Shown one piece after another: positions 16,876-24,983 of a stretch of 45,994 nt of DNA; the stretch's first letter is position 1; every line of letters begins with the position of its first letter. The notes beneath the pieces were generated by a model that searched no databases, was not told the origin of the DNA, and saw only the letters and a program-made list of their open reading frames with translations. The position numbers were made by a program, and so were the translations under genes. The stretch comes from a virus, in the IMG/VR virus record IMGVR_UViG_3300036870_000006, positions 1 through 45,994 of that record. One strand, given 5' to 3'.

Positions 16876-17451
16876 TTATACGCCTGCCACGGCATTGGCG
16901 TAGGAATGGTTGTTGATTTTCACCAACAGCCGGTTATACGTGGCGTTGGGAGTATTGCCGACAGTCTGGGAGAATCCAAGGGCTTTGAAGGCAAAAGTCG
17001 AGGTATTGGTTGCCAGAGTGGAGGCGTCAATCTGCATACCGGAAAGACCGGTTGCCGCCGTACCGCCATTAGTGGAGACGAGGGAGCAGGTTTTGGCGGC
17101 ATCCGCGAGAGCGACAGCGGCATTGGCCTGCACTTCATAAATAGTGTTAGGGTCCACGGTTGCGTAAATGTAGGTTGCCGTGGAAGCCTTGCGGTATTGA
17201 AGGCTCAGATCGGTGCCATCGGGAACAACGCCAGACATTACCCCGACAATGGGAACATCACCCGCTGCGGCTCTGGCGACGATTGCAAAACCGTAAGCGT
17301 CCACGCCACCGGTCAACTTGATCGCATCGCCGGGATACAGGGCTACGGAATCGCCCGTAGCAGTGGCAAACTTGGCCTGCTGAAGGTTGAGCGGTGCGCC
17401 ATTAAGCGTCCCGACTGCCTTGAAGCCATTAAGAATGTTGTTATTCGACAT
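16876..17451 (-). CDS. Capsid-associated (decoration/cement-like) protein
   Basis: 191 aa, Ala/Gly/Thr-rich with beta-type segments (GDSVALYPGDAIKLTGGVDA, GDVPIVGVMSGVVPDGTDLS, NTIYEVQANAAVALADAAKT). The pattern of a short beta-sandwich with VxGVxxGV and IxEVQ elements is recurrent in proteins encoded just before podophage capsid genes and thought to bind the capsid. It lies 13 bp upstream of the capsid gene. Confidence 0.6.
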   Translation of the reverse strand: MSNNNILNGFKAVGTLNGAPLNLQQAKFATATGDSVALYPGDAIKLTGGVDAYGFAIVARAAAGDVPIVGVMSGVVPDGTDLSLQYRKASTATYIYATVDPNTIYEVQANAAVALADAAKTCSLVSTNGGTAATGLSGMQIDASTLATNTSTFAFKALGFSQTVGNTPNATYNRLLVKINNHSYANAVAGV

Positions 17452-17460
17452 GGTAACTCC

Positions 17461-17871
17461 TTATACGGCTTCTTCCGTCACACCCAAAATTTCATCCTTG
17501 GGCTGATAAATATTCGGGCTATTCGGAATGCCGATTGATTTGGTGATTTCTGCATTACGCTTGCGCTTGTGCGCCTGAATTTCCTTGTGACGCTGTGCCG
17601 TTGTTTCCATAAGGTAGTAGGTAAACCCACCACCTGCCGGACGGCTGATCCTGCTATCCATTGCCGAGGACTCGGAACTGTCTCTGTTGGCGGTGAAATC
17701 ATCGGCGGCGAAGGTGTACCCATAGGATTGATACGTCTGGATATTTCCCGGCTTGTCGATTACCCACCTTCGCACATAGCCCTTTCTTTGTGGGGCATCT
17801 AGTTTGTTCTCGTCTCCCGGCATTACAAATTCTGTTCTTGCATCGGTGCGCTCTTTGCGTGGCATTGCCAT
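17461..17871 (-). CDS. Hypothetical head protein
   Basis: 136 aa, hydrophilic and basic near both ends (MAMPRKERTDAR, HKRKRNAEITKS). The centre includes RRWVIDKPGNIQTYQSYGYT, a segment seen in uncharacterised proteins between scaffold and capsid genes of other podophages. Not assigned. It lies 2 bp after the scaffold stop and 9 bp before the decoration gene. Confidence 0.6.
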   Translation of the reverse strand: MAMPRKERTDARTEFVMPGDENKLDAPQRKGYVRRWVIDKPGNIQTYQSYGYTFAADDFTANRDSSESSAMDSRISRPAGGGFTYYLMETTAQRHKEIQAHKRKRNAEITKSIGIPNSPNIYQPKDEILGVTEEAV

Positions 17872-17873
17872 TG

Positions 17874-18668
17874 TTATTTTCTCCCTTCAAAGGCTCCTAC
17901 GGCCATTAGTGATTCGATAAATGCTTTCTCCGTGGTAATCGGCTTCCCATTGTGGGTTTGCTTCAGCATGTCGGACAACTGTTCCTTTTCAAAGGAAGTC
18001 ATCAGCGGTTTGAACTTCTGCCACGGTTCCGACTTGCCACCCGATTGAGTGGGGCTTTCTACCCCGCTAGGGGGTTTCGGGTCTTCCTTGGTCTCAACCT
18101 TGAAATAATCCGGAAAAGCGGCCTTCATCTTCCTTTCCACATGATCCAAGATTTCTGAATCATCGGCGGTCGGGTGTTTCGACAGATACCCTTTGTTAAA
18201 GGCTACTGCCGCTTCGGTCATTTCAGGGTCTTTCTCGAACCATGCCGAGTTACGGTTTACGAAATCCTGAACTGCAGGGCGTTCGATTTCGGCTCCCGGT
18301 ATTTCAGTTTTCTTGGCTTTTTCTATAGCCTTGTCGATCTCTTTGACCGCATTGACATCGCCGGCAACAATTGCCTTGTCTCGCTCCGAGTCAAGTTGCG
18401 CCAGTTTTTCGTTAACCTGAATTTCTACGGTTTTGGCAAAGTGACGAGTCATGCCTTCGACCATTTTTTTCATCTGTTTGGTCGATTGGGAGTTTTCGTG
18501 GAAACGGTCCCCCATCCCGGCAATGAACGTCTTGGCATCGAGCGGACCATCCTCTTTCCACCCGGCCTTCTTTGCCATCTGCTTGAATTCTTCCATTGAG
18601 ATGACTTCTGCTGTACCCTCTTGGGTAGTTTTTTCAGTGCCTACTTCGGCGGTTCCTTCTTCGATCAT
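17874..18668 (-). CDS. Capsid scaffolding protein
   Basis: 264 aa, acidic N-terminus rich in Glu/Thr with a duplicated EEGTAEV/QEGTAEV segment. A long charged helical centre (QMKKMVEGMTRHFAKTVEIQ, then LDSERDKAIVAGDVNAVKEI) and a Gly/Ser/Pro linker are typical of phage scaffolding proteins. Such proteins organise procapsid assembly and exit before or during packaging. Order portal - scaffold - capsid supports the call. Confidence 0.7.
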   Translation of the reverse strand: MIEEGTAEVGTEKTTQEGTAEVISMEEFKQMAKKAGWKEDGPLDAKTFIAGMGDRFHENSQSTKQMKKMVEGMTRHFAKTVEIQVNEKLAQLDSERDKAIVAGDVNAVKEIDKAIEKAKKTEIPGAEIERPAVQDFVNRNSAWFEKDPEMTEAAVAFNKGYLSKHPTADDSEILDHVERKMKAAFPDYFKVETKEDPKPPSGVESPTQSGGKSEPWQKFKPLMTSFEKEQLSDMLKQTHNGKPITTEKAFIESLMAVGAFEGRK

Positions 18669-18697
18669 GATTCCTTCCTTTCTGCCACTTATGGCGG

Positions 18698-18814
18698 TTA
18701 TTTACTGATATTTGTGCTTTCTTTGACAGGTTTAAGAGGATTGCCACCGTAAGCCTCACATTTGGCTTTACCGGTCTTGACTTCCTGCAATTCTTTTTTG
18801 GTAGGTTCTGCCAT
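18698..18814 (-). CDS. Very small conserved-looking protein
   Basis: 38 aa: MAEPTKKELQEVKTGKAKCE, then AYGGNPLKPV and a short tail. It has a strong ribosome site (ccggaggtcat ATG) and sits directly below an intrinsic terminator. Function unknown. It is below common ORF length cut-offs. Confidence 0.55.
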   Translation of the reverse strand: MAEPTKKELQEVKTGKAKCEAYGGNPLKPVKESTNISK

Positions 18815-18830
18815 ATGACCTCCGGTTAAT

Positions 18831-18870
18831 AAAAAAGGGCAACGGTTTCTTGAATCTGAAACTATTGCCC
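18831..18870 (-). terminator. Intrinsic terminator between GroES-like gene and scaffold operon
   Basis: On the minus strand GGGCAA-TA-GTTTC ... GAAAC-CG-TTGCCC forms an 11-bp stem with one 2x2 internal loop (arms 18870-18858 and 18849-18837). TTTTTT at 18836-18831 follows. This is a textbook rho-independent terminator. It lies downstream of a possible promoter (18903-18930), so it may act as an attenuator rather than just ending the portal/GroES transcript. Confidence 0.8.
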
Positions 18871-18898
18871 TCTTAGGGATAATTTAATGATACTTTTT

Positions 18899-18921
18899 CC
18901 ACACTGTATAACTTTTGCACA
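18899..18921 (+). repeat. 23-bp motif, copy 1 (inverted partner at 21991-22013)
   Basis: CCACACTGTATAA, three variable bases, then a T-rich end TTGCACA. It matches 20 of 23 positions with the minus-strand sequence at 22013-21991. Both copies lie in the two longest non-coding gaps of the TerL-capsid region, just upstream of late genes. Possible regulator binding site. Confidence 0.55.
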
Positions 18922-18930
18922 GAATGTCAA
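18903..18930 (-). promoter_or_regulatory. Candidate sigma70 promoter upstream of scaffold/capsid operon
   Basis: Minus strand TTGACA (18930-18925), 16-nt spacer, TACAGT (18908-18903). The start would fall near 18897, giving only ~60 nt before the intrinsic terminator. The -10 overlaps a 23-bp motif that recurs in opposite orientation at 21991-22013. Confidence 0.45.
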
Positions 18931-18935
18931 GAGGT

Positions 18936-19250
18936 TTATTGTAGAACGCAGATAATGTCACGGTCATTCAATATCCGGTACTTGATACCTGTATCCTCGT
19001 CAGTCCAGTGGCGGCCCGAATGCTCTGCGAATAGAACCCTATCGCCCACTTTGTACCACGGCGCGGGGAATCCCGGCTTGCCATCATCGGTGCAGAAACA
19101 GAATTCCCCCATATCGGCTACAGTCCCTTCGGTTGTGCAGATTTCATCGGTTTCCTTGCGCTGTTTAGTAATGATAATCCCCCCTGCGGTTTTCTCTTCC
19201 ACTGGGTCAAGCTGAATTACTACACGGTATCCAATAGCTACTGGCTTCAT
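18936..19250 (-). CDS. GroES-like (Cpn10) co-chaperonin
   Basis: 104 aa. GYRVVIQLDPVEEKTAGGII at residues ~7-26 is the GroES mobile-loop region (bacterial consensus DRVLVxxxxxEExTAGGIxLP). YKVGDRVLFAEHSG at ~66-79 is the conserved beta-barrel motif (xVGDxVLFxxYxG). A Cys-containing insertion separates the two. Phage co-chaperonins (T4 gp31 and relatives) retarget host GroEL to fold capsid protein, and this gene sits between portal and scaffold/capsid genes. Assigned with good confidence at family level. Confidence 0.75.
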   Translation of the reverse strand: MKPVAIGYRVVIQLDPVEEKTAGGIIITKQRKETDEICTTEGTVADMGEFCFCTDDGKPGFPAPWYKVGDRVLFAEHSGRHWTDEDTGIKYRILNDRDIICVLQ

Positions 19251-19278
19251 TTACTCCCCTTTCTGGCCCTTTGGCCTA

Positions 19279-21573
19279 TCACATCATTGAATTTGATCCT
19301 TCTGCGGCAGCGAGTTTCGCAATTGTAGCATGAGGTTGAGTAGTCGAAACCTCTCCTCCGCCACCAGGAGCCATACCCCCACTTCCTGTAGCGTCTGGTC
19401 CGGTACCCTGTAGGCTCCCGTCAGCAGGTCCTCCACCGTTTCCTCCTTCAGGGCTTCCAGAAACGCCATTACCTTCTTGGTCGTCCTGTTCTTGAGCCAA
19501 CCCGCTAGTTCCTCCGCTTCCACTCCCTTCAGTTCCACCATCTCCGCCATTTTCGGCTTCTCCTTTCTCTATCATCAGCCTTACTGCGTCAAGTTGATTC
19601 TGGTATTGTTGATTCAGGTGGTCTATTTGAGTCTGGAAAGCGTCAATGTGCATCTGAACCTGTACTGCGTCGGAGTTGGCAAGGGCAAGTTCCGCATTGG
19701 CTTTGCTTTGAACAGCTTGAGCCTCCAGAAGCATCATCCGGTAAGACGTTTCAAGTTCTTGTACCGCCATCTTAACCGATTCATTTTTGAGTTTCTGTAG
19801 TTCAATTTCATGCTTTGCGCCCATTTCGGTGATTTTGGCCTGAACCATAATCATTTTCGGGTCAGGAGCGGCTTGAGCGGGGACAAATTCATTAATCAAT
19901 TTGTCGGGGACGCCAAGAACACCATAAAAATACTTTTTAACTGCCGGATTCTGTGGGTCAGCCTGATAGATTGCCTGCGCTCTGGCTAACCGGATTGCTT
20001 CGCTTGCCGCTGAAGGGTCCATAACCGGCTGAATGTCGCAATCGTCAAGGCTGAAGTCCATCTTGACGAGTTTGCGAAGACCTTTTTTGACGTTTATTTT
20101 TCCGGTTTGTGGGTCAACATATTCCTGTAAGCCAAGTTTTATCAATTCTTCGGCGGTGCAGTCGATGATTTTCAGGTATTCGTCATCATCCATGTACAGG
20201 AAGTTCAACCGGTAGAGTTTCCGGTATTCCTTTTCAAAGGCATGATATAGTCTCATTAGAATCGAGGAAAAGACCTTCAATCCTTGATCCAGAATAGCAA
20301 GGGTTGTTGTCGCCGGAACATTTGCTTGCGGTTCATCCCCCATCATTGTTTCCGAAACGGAGGCGAGTTTCATACCTTTATCATCAAGGCGGGTCAGGAA
20401 GTTAAACAAAGTGGCGGACGGTCCGGCCATTGGAGGAATAAAAATATTGTCCTTCAGAGCTTGCCCGGTAGACTCGACAGGGGTGAATTTGCCCGGAGCG
20501 GTACGGAAGTTGCCACCGGGAAGCTTGGCACCCTTCCCGACAAATACCGGAGGGGAGTTCTGAATAGTCCCGGCGTCAATTAACTGATTGGAAACAGTGT
20601 TGATTTGCTCGTTAATCGCACCGAGGAGTTTAAAGAACCCCATCTTGTGAAACTTGCCATCAGGGGAGGGAAGGAAGGGGAATTCCGTAATGCAGTGAAC
20701 CGGTTCTATCTGCGCCACTTTCCCATCTATGACCTTGATACTATCGGCATCGTACCTGGCGAATATCCTCGCCACCGAACAAGACTCAACGTGAACCGTG
20801 ACAATGTAGGGTTCCTTGTAACCGTCGCCGTCAAGGTCATACCACGTATAGCACTCATAAAAACGTTCAAGTTCAACATCATCATCCTCGGAGAGCTTGT
20901 CTTTAATATCGAGCCATTGCTTGGACCGGATGCGCTCAATTATGGTGTTGCGGGACATGCCGTCAAGTTCATGAGTGACCCTTTCGGCACTTTCCAGGTC
21001 TGTTACTTCGTTATGAACGATGACTTTGCGCGGGGAAATGGCAGGAGAGGCGTTACGGTTTTTCAGGGTGTCACGGTAGGTCTTTTTGTAGTACATCCCA
21101 TAACCAGACATGGAGGAAAGAAGCTGATCGGTTCCCGGCACCCATTCCGGCATTTCGGTTAAGCATTGATAGGACATTGCCATAGAAACGCGCTTGGCTC
21201 GTTCTTCCTTCAGCCCTAAAGGGTCTTCTCCGGTAACATGGCACTTAACTACATCCCGGCCCCGGATAACTTCGGCCCCGGCTCTGGCGGCAAACTGCAT
21301 CATGGCAACCGGCATTAAGGGGTCTTTGATATTGGCGGCATTCGGCCACGGAAAAGACTTCTCTTCCCGCTCCTGCATGGCGATCTTTTCACCCTTGTCG
21401 CAGTCCTCTAGCCACTGCGAACGGGATGAACGGTCAATATCTACCAGATTGACAATATCCGAACCTATCGCGGAAAGGGTTGTATCCTCAAACTGGTCGG
21501 CAATGTTCAATTTCTGAACATTTGCCTTTAACCATGCAATGTCTCTTGGTTCTATATCGGGAAGGATTGCCAT
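19279..21573 (-). CDS. Portal protein
   Basis: 764 aa, slightly longer than P22 gp1 (725 aa). N-terminal features include a DRSSRSQWLEDCDKGEKIAM motif, FPWPNAANIKDPLMPVAMMQ and FAARAGAEVI, typical of P22-like portals. Residues ~325-345 include GFFKLLGAINEQINTVSNQL, another hallmark. The C-terminus has a long Gln/Ala helical barrel region, then a Gly/Ser-rich tail after ~690. Portals form the 12-mer ring for DNA entry and exit. It follows TerL in the packaging order. Confidence 0.85.
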   Translation of the reverse strand: MAILPDIEPRDIAWLKANVQKLNIADQFEDTTLSAIGSDIVNLVDIDRSSRSQWLEDCDKGEKIAMQEREEKSFPWPNAANIKDPLMPVAMMQFAARAGAEVIRGRDVVKCHVTGEDPLGLKEERAKRVSMAMSYQCLTEMPEWVPGTDQLLSSMSGYGMYYKKTYRDTLKNRNASPAISPRKVIVHNEVTDLESAERVTHELDGMSRNTIIERIRSKQWLDIKDKLSEDDDVELERFYECYTWYDLDGDGYKEPYIVTVHVESCSVARIFARYDADSIKVIDGKVAQIEPVHCITEFPFLPSPDGKFHKMGFFKLLGAINEQINTVSNQLIDAGTIQNSPPVFVGKGAKLPGGNFRTAPGKFTPVESTGQALKDNIFIPPMAGPSATLFNFLTRLDDKGMKLASVSETMMGDEPQANVPATTTLAILDQGLKVFSSILMRLYHAFEKEYRKLYRLNFLYMDDDEYLKIIDCTAEELIKLGLQEYVDPQTGKINVKKGLRKLVKMDFSLDDCDIQPVMDPSAASEAIRLARAQAIYQADPQNPAVKKYFYGVLGVPDKLINEFVPAQAAPDPKMIMVQAKITEMGAKHEIELQKLKNESVKMAVQELETSYRMMLLEAQAVQSKANAELALANSDAVQVQMHIDAFQTQIDHLNQQYQNQLDAVRLMIEKGEAENGGDGGTEGSGSGGTSGLAQEQDDQEGNGVSGSPEGGNGGGPADGSLQGTGPDATGSGGMAPGGGGEVSTTQPHATIAKLAAAEGSNSMM

Positions 21574-21574
21574 A

Positions 21575-21979
21575 TTACCCCGCTAGCTCGTCTATTCGGT
21601 CGGAAATCAACAGCATCCGGTATTCCCGTTCGGCTCTGGCGGCAACAATAGCCTCCTGCCGGTTTTGGGCAATCATGATTAAAGGCAGTAAGACCAGTTG
21701 GAGAAAAGCAGAAGATATATATTGAACAATAGTGTTGATTTGCGGGAAAGCAAGAGGAGAGACAGCCAATAGACAGCAGATATAGAAAAACGGCATGGTG
21801 CCGACTTTATTGACGATGGAATCAGCAAATCTGCCGGACCATGATTCGTTGTTCTTGTACTTGAATTTGGATAAATCGAGTCTTACGGACTTCAATATGG
21901 AAACGTCCGTCTCTGCGGTCACTATCGCCTCAAACTCAAGACAGGTCAGGCAAAGATGATTGCATTTATCGCAAAGCAT
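21575..21979 (-). CDS. DUF1003-like membrane protein with N-terminal Cys cluster
   Basis: 134 aa from ATG 21979 (site AAGGA 6 nt upstream); an in-frame TTG at 21997 would add 6 residues. An N-terminal CDKCNHLCLTC cluster is followed by a two-helix membrane region. FADSIVNKVGTMPFFYICCL and LQLVLLPLIMIAQNRQ match the DUF1003 pattern (ADxxAxxxGSxxF... LxPxIxMSQNR). The tail is helical (AARAEREYRMLLISDRIDEL). Function of the family is unknown. Position between TerL and portal is atypical for a holin, but cannot rule it out. Confidence 0.65.
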   Translation of the reverse strand: MLCDKCNHLCLTCLEFEAIVTAETDVSILKSVRLDLSKFKYKNNESWSGRFADSIVNKVGTMPFFYICCLLAVSPLAFPQINTIVQYISSAFLQLVLLPLIMIAQNRQEAIVAARAEREYRMLLISDRIDELAG

Positions 21980-21990
21980 GGCGTTCCTTG

Positions 21991-22013
21991 TGTGCAAGTT
22001 TTATACAGTGTGG
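21991..22013 (-). repeat. 23-bp motif, copy 2
   Basis: Minus-strand copy of the motif described at 18899-18921, ending 12 bp upstream of the ATG of the DUF1003-like gene. Opposite orientation relative to copy 1. The role is unknown. Confidence 0.55.
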
Positions 22014-22128
22014 ATAGAATCATAACTCAATGAAAAAGTCAAGAATAATTTAGCGTGTTTTAACGGATGCGCTACCCCCGCTACATCATTTTTGGACCCA
22101 TTTCGGGATACACTCCACATCACCTCCT

Positions 22129-24810
22129 CTAATACCCCGTAACATCACTGCGCCCTGTCGCCATATCTTCTTCTTCCCAATCGTCCTCATCCTCTTCCAT
22201 GCCGAAGTTATAAGCACAGGTCGGGTCGGCTAGAATGTCATAGACATATGCCAGGGCATCAAGCATATCTACGTGGAAATAGGGGAATTTGTTACACTCT
22301 TCCTTGAGTCTTGCCACAATATCAATATCAAGATCATCAGTATAATGGAGTTTTGAGTTATTGAGCGGCCATGCCAAAGCGGTTTCAATGCGGTAATTTT
22401 TCGACCTTCCGGAAGGAGATAGCAACATCAAATTCCCGCCATATTTCCCGCCCTTCTTCAGCTCCAGATATCTACCACGGGCAGTAAGGGCATTCTGGAT
22501 ATGCCGATATGTAGTGTCGTTGGCTACTTTCTCAATGCCAAGTATACCAATCCGACCATTGCGGATATAGAGATTGCAACCAGCATCAATAGCAGCCGAC
22601 AGGCCCAACTCCGAAACGATACCATCCTCGATATAAACGTCAGAGTTACCAAGTTCATCAATGTAAGGCCGTACAGAACAACAAAGCATAGCCCAAGAAT
22701 CATTACCACTTCCACTTTGGACCTCCTTATCCCCGGCGGGGTCGATAATTACAAATTTAATCCGGTCTTTCGGGAGGTCCTTTCTTTCGATCATGTTGAA
22801 TCTTGAAAAGTCAAGTTTTATTTCACTTTGGGGGGTGGGATTGCAGAGAATCTGCGTGTTAAACGTCCGCATATCTACTTTTTTGGAATCCAAATATTTC
22901 TGCGAAAAGAAAACCGGTTTACCTGTCACGGTGCCATCATCGGTGCCGGGTTTCAGTCTCAAAAGGTAAAGCGGTTCCCCATAAATGTCTTTAACCTCCT
23001 TCAGCTTCACAATCGTTCCGAAGTGAGAATAGTACGTTCCGATAACCTGTTCTGTGCCGCCATCCCGTCCCAAATATCGAGACATCATCAGCTTATCAAA
23101 GCAAAGCTGCATCTGGTCCGGAGAAGAGGCCATATCCTCGGTTTCGATATCGTCATAAATCCGATGGTCGTAATGTCCCCCGGTAGGCATACCCTCTATC
23201 AAGCCGAAAGCCTCAACCGTATGCTCCTTCATGGCCTGATTGACACGCTTCACCCTGATACCGTTCTGAACCGACCACTGAGTCTGATTCGTGTTCTCAT
23301 AGCATATATCAGGGAACAGCCACTTCATGAAATCGGATTCCAACATGTGCTTAATCGACTCAAGGAACTTCTCGGCGGAAGATTTACGAAAGGAAAAGAT
23401 AGCCGTTGTGCACTCAGGATTGTTCAAAATCCGCTGAAGAGTCCCGGCAATAGTGATGCAGGCAGAATTATGGGTAGTAATAAGGCTCTTCCCAACAAGG
23501 TATAAACCGCCTTCAACTTGGATACATGATGTTGCTCTAGATTTTACCGGGATAACGTCGACGATTTGTCGACGGGGTAGCGGAGAACCATCTTTGCATC
23601 TCTCGAGTTTCCTTGCCATCCTAAACGGGGGCATTGATTTGTAGGCTTGGAAGGTAACCTGATAAACAGGGTATGGGGCACCATTGACAATCTTGTTCCT
23701 GATTTGGAATGATGGTCTCATGCCTAAACTAGCCGCAAGGTCGAATACAGCCCGGGATATTCTTTCGTTAATGTTGACAAAGTATGCTGTCCCTCGAGGG
23801 TTGACATACCCATCTGTATCCATAAGCCCTTGCAATAAAAGCAAGCGTTGCTCGAGAGAGGCAATAAGATAGTTACTCGGGACATGCTTGTTTTTGTAAA
23901 CTCCAAGCGTTTTTAAATCAGCGGCAAGGTTGTTACCCGGGCGGTTCTTGACACCATTTCCCAAACTCAATGTTACAGCGTTAGAATGATATGTTTTTTT
24001 GACGCTATAGCCTCTATCTCGGAGATTGGAGGCCGCTTCATCGGCATCATCAATACCGCAAGTTACCCGAGGGCTTTGACTAGAGCCGTCACCTAACCAC
24101 ACACCAAGGACGTAAGGGTCGACAAGTAAATTCCGGTAAGGCATATCCAAAGGTTTATTTACGGATACCGACCACCTGTTATCCGGCTTATGGTGATGCT
24201 CGAACAATTCCCGGGTGCTGACAAGTTTGCTTTCGTGGCTGAGGCGTTTATGTGTACCCGAGACGGTGCGCCCTGATTTATACCATACCTCCCATTGATG
24301 GTTTTCATTCACAACTACTGAGTCCGTCTCAAGTATTACTTGGTAACAGGGGTCGTCTTCCCATACATGAGACAATGCCTGCACCATAACAGGTTTTCCC
24401 CCGGGAGAATAAACATAATCCCCCACCTCGAGACTACCATGGGCTTTCCATCCACGGGTAGTAAGAACGGGTTCGTGAAGGTCGATCGCCTTCCCATGCT
24501 CTCTGGCGTGAACGTCAATAGTCCCGTCTTGCGGTCCCTCTTCCAACTCCCGGCACAGAGAAACGATATATGGCTTGTTCCCTGACACCTTATCGCTTTC
24601 CCAATTCGCCACAAAATAGGCAAGGAAGAATCTGTCAGTCTTGCACAGGCTCCGCAGTATCCCTTGGGCCTCTTTCGGGTTCTTGGCGATGTGGGTGAAT
24701 ATCTCAGGGTAGTTATAGCGGTAGATTGCCTTGTGGACAGCAGGGTCGAACTCGGCGGGAGAGCAGGCTACTTCTGGATTCGGTTGGAAACTTTGGAAGA
24801 GGGGGAGCAT
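22129..24810 (-). CDS. Terminase large subunit (TerL) interrupted by an intein
   Basis: 893 aa precursor; 552 aa after removal of residues 108-448. The rejoined extein reads HAREHGK-S at residues 101-107/449, which is the Walker A of the ATPase. Walker B is IYDDIE at 551-556 after GGHYDHR. A nuclease acidic motif FVIIDPAGD lies at 686-694 and FHVDMLDALAYV near the C-terminus. TerL pumps DNA into proheads and cuts the concatemer. The gene overlaps the upstream 49-aa gene by 1 bp (TAATG). Without splicing the ATP site is split, so packaging should depend on intein removal. Confidence 0.9.
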   Translation of the reverse strand: MLPLFQSFQPNPEVACSPAEFDPAVHKAIYRYNYPEIFTHIAKNPKEAQGILRSLCKTDRFFLAYFVANWESDKVSGNKPYIVSLCRELEEGPQDGTIDVHAREHGKAIDLHEPVLTTRGWKAHGSLEVGDYVYSPGGKPVMVQALSHVWEDDPCYQVILETDSVVVNENHQWEVWYKSGRTVSGTHKRLSHESKLVSTRELFEHHHKPDNRWSVSVNKPLDMPYRNLLVDPYVLGVWLGDGSSQSPRVTCGIDDADEAASNLRDRGYSVKKTYHSNAVTLSLGNGVKNRPGNNLAADLKTLGVYKNKHVPSNYLIASLEQRLLLLQGLMDTDGYVNPRGTAYFVNINERISRAVFDLAASLGMRPSFQIRNKIVNGAPYPVYQVTFQAYKSMPPFRMARKLERCKDGSPLPRRQIVDVIPVKSRATSCIQVEGGLYLVGKSLITTHNSACITIAGTLQRILNNPECTTAIFSFRKSSAEKFLESIKHMLESDFMKWLFPDICYENTNQTQWSVQNGIRVKRVNQAMKEHTVEAFGLIEGMPTGGHYDHRIYDDIETEDMASSPDQMQLCFDKLMMSRYLGRDGGTEQVIGTYYSHFGTIVKLKEVKDIYGEPLYLLRLKPGTDDGTVTGKPVFFSQKYLDSKKVDMRTFNTQILCNPTPQSEIKLDFSRFNMIERKDLPKDRIKFVIIDPAGDKEVQSGSGNDSWAMLCCSVRPYIDELGNSDVYIEDGIVSELGLSAAIDAGCNLYIRNGRIGILGIEKVANDTTYRHIQNALTARGRYLELKKGGKYGGNLMLLSPSGRSKNYRIETALAWPLNNSKLHYTDDLDIDIVARLKEECNKFPYFHVDMLDALAYVYDILADPTCAYNFGMEEDEDDWEEEDMATGRSDVTGY
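23467..24489 (-). mobile_element. Class 3 intein with LAGLIDADG homing endonuclease, in TerL Walker A
   Basis: 341 residues (108-448 of the precursor). It begins AIDLHEPVLTTRGWKAHGSL and ends LITTHN, followed by Ser+1. The first residue is Ala, not Cys/Ser. The three marker residues of class 3 inteins are present: Trp173 two residues after the block B His171 (NHQW), Cys429 in block F (ATSCIQVEG), and Thr446 just before the penultimate His447 and terminal Asn448. A LAGLIDADG domain lies between, with motifs LGVWLGDG (235-242) and LQGLMDTDG (326-334). Class 3 inteins splice using the block F Cys as first nucleophile. The element spreads by cutting intein-less terL genes at the most conserved codons. 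Confidence 0.88.
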
Positions 24811-24959
24811 TAAATGTTCTCCGGACTTCTACCGATTACCTTTGCGAATATACCTGCTAGTTCGCCATAGTCATTTATACTGTTGGCGATATCAGATTCA
24901 TGGTCTGCTAGAAATGAATACAGTTCAGACCATTCCTTTTTGCTTAGGACTCTTGGCAT
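24810..24959 (-). CDS. Small protein upstream of TerL
   Basis: 49 aa from ATG 24959 (site aaggagg): MPRVLSKKEWSELYSFLADH, then ESDIANSINDYGELAGIFAK. Helical and acidic. Longer in-frame starts lie in the tRNA-like sequence and lack a ribosome site. Function unknown. The stop overlaps the TerL start, so the two are translationally coupled. Confidence 0.6.
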   Translation of the reverse strand: MPRVLSKKEWSELYSFLADHESDIANSINDYGELAGIFAKVIGRSPENI

Positions 24960-24983
24960 GATTTCCTCCTTGGGAAAATGTTT

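Noticed and set aside
18904-18922. LexA-like box (CTGT...ACAG)
   Set aside because: The two half-sites are 11 bp apart instead of 8, and the inverted copy at 21991-22013 lacks the second half-site.
20605-21162. 185-aa plus-strand ORF opposite the portal gene
   Set aside because: Antisense shadow of the portal reading frame.
22828-23505. 225-aa plus-strand ORF opposite TerL
   Set aside because: Antisense shadow; covers the intein-extein border and has no ribosome site.
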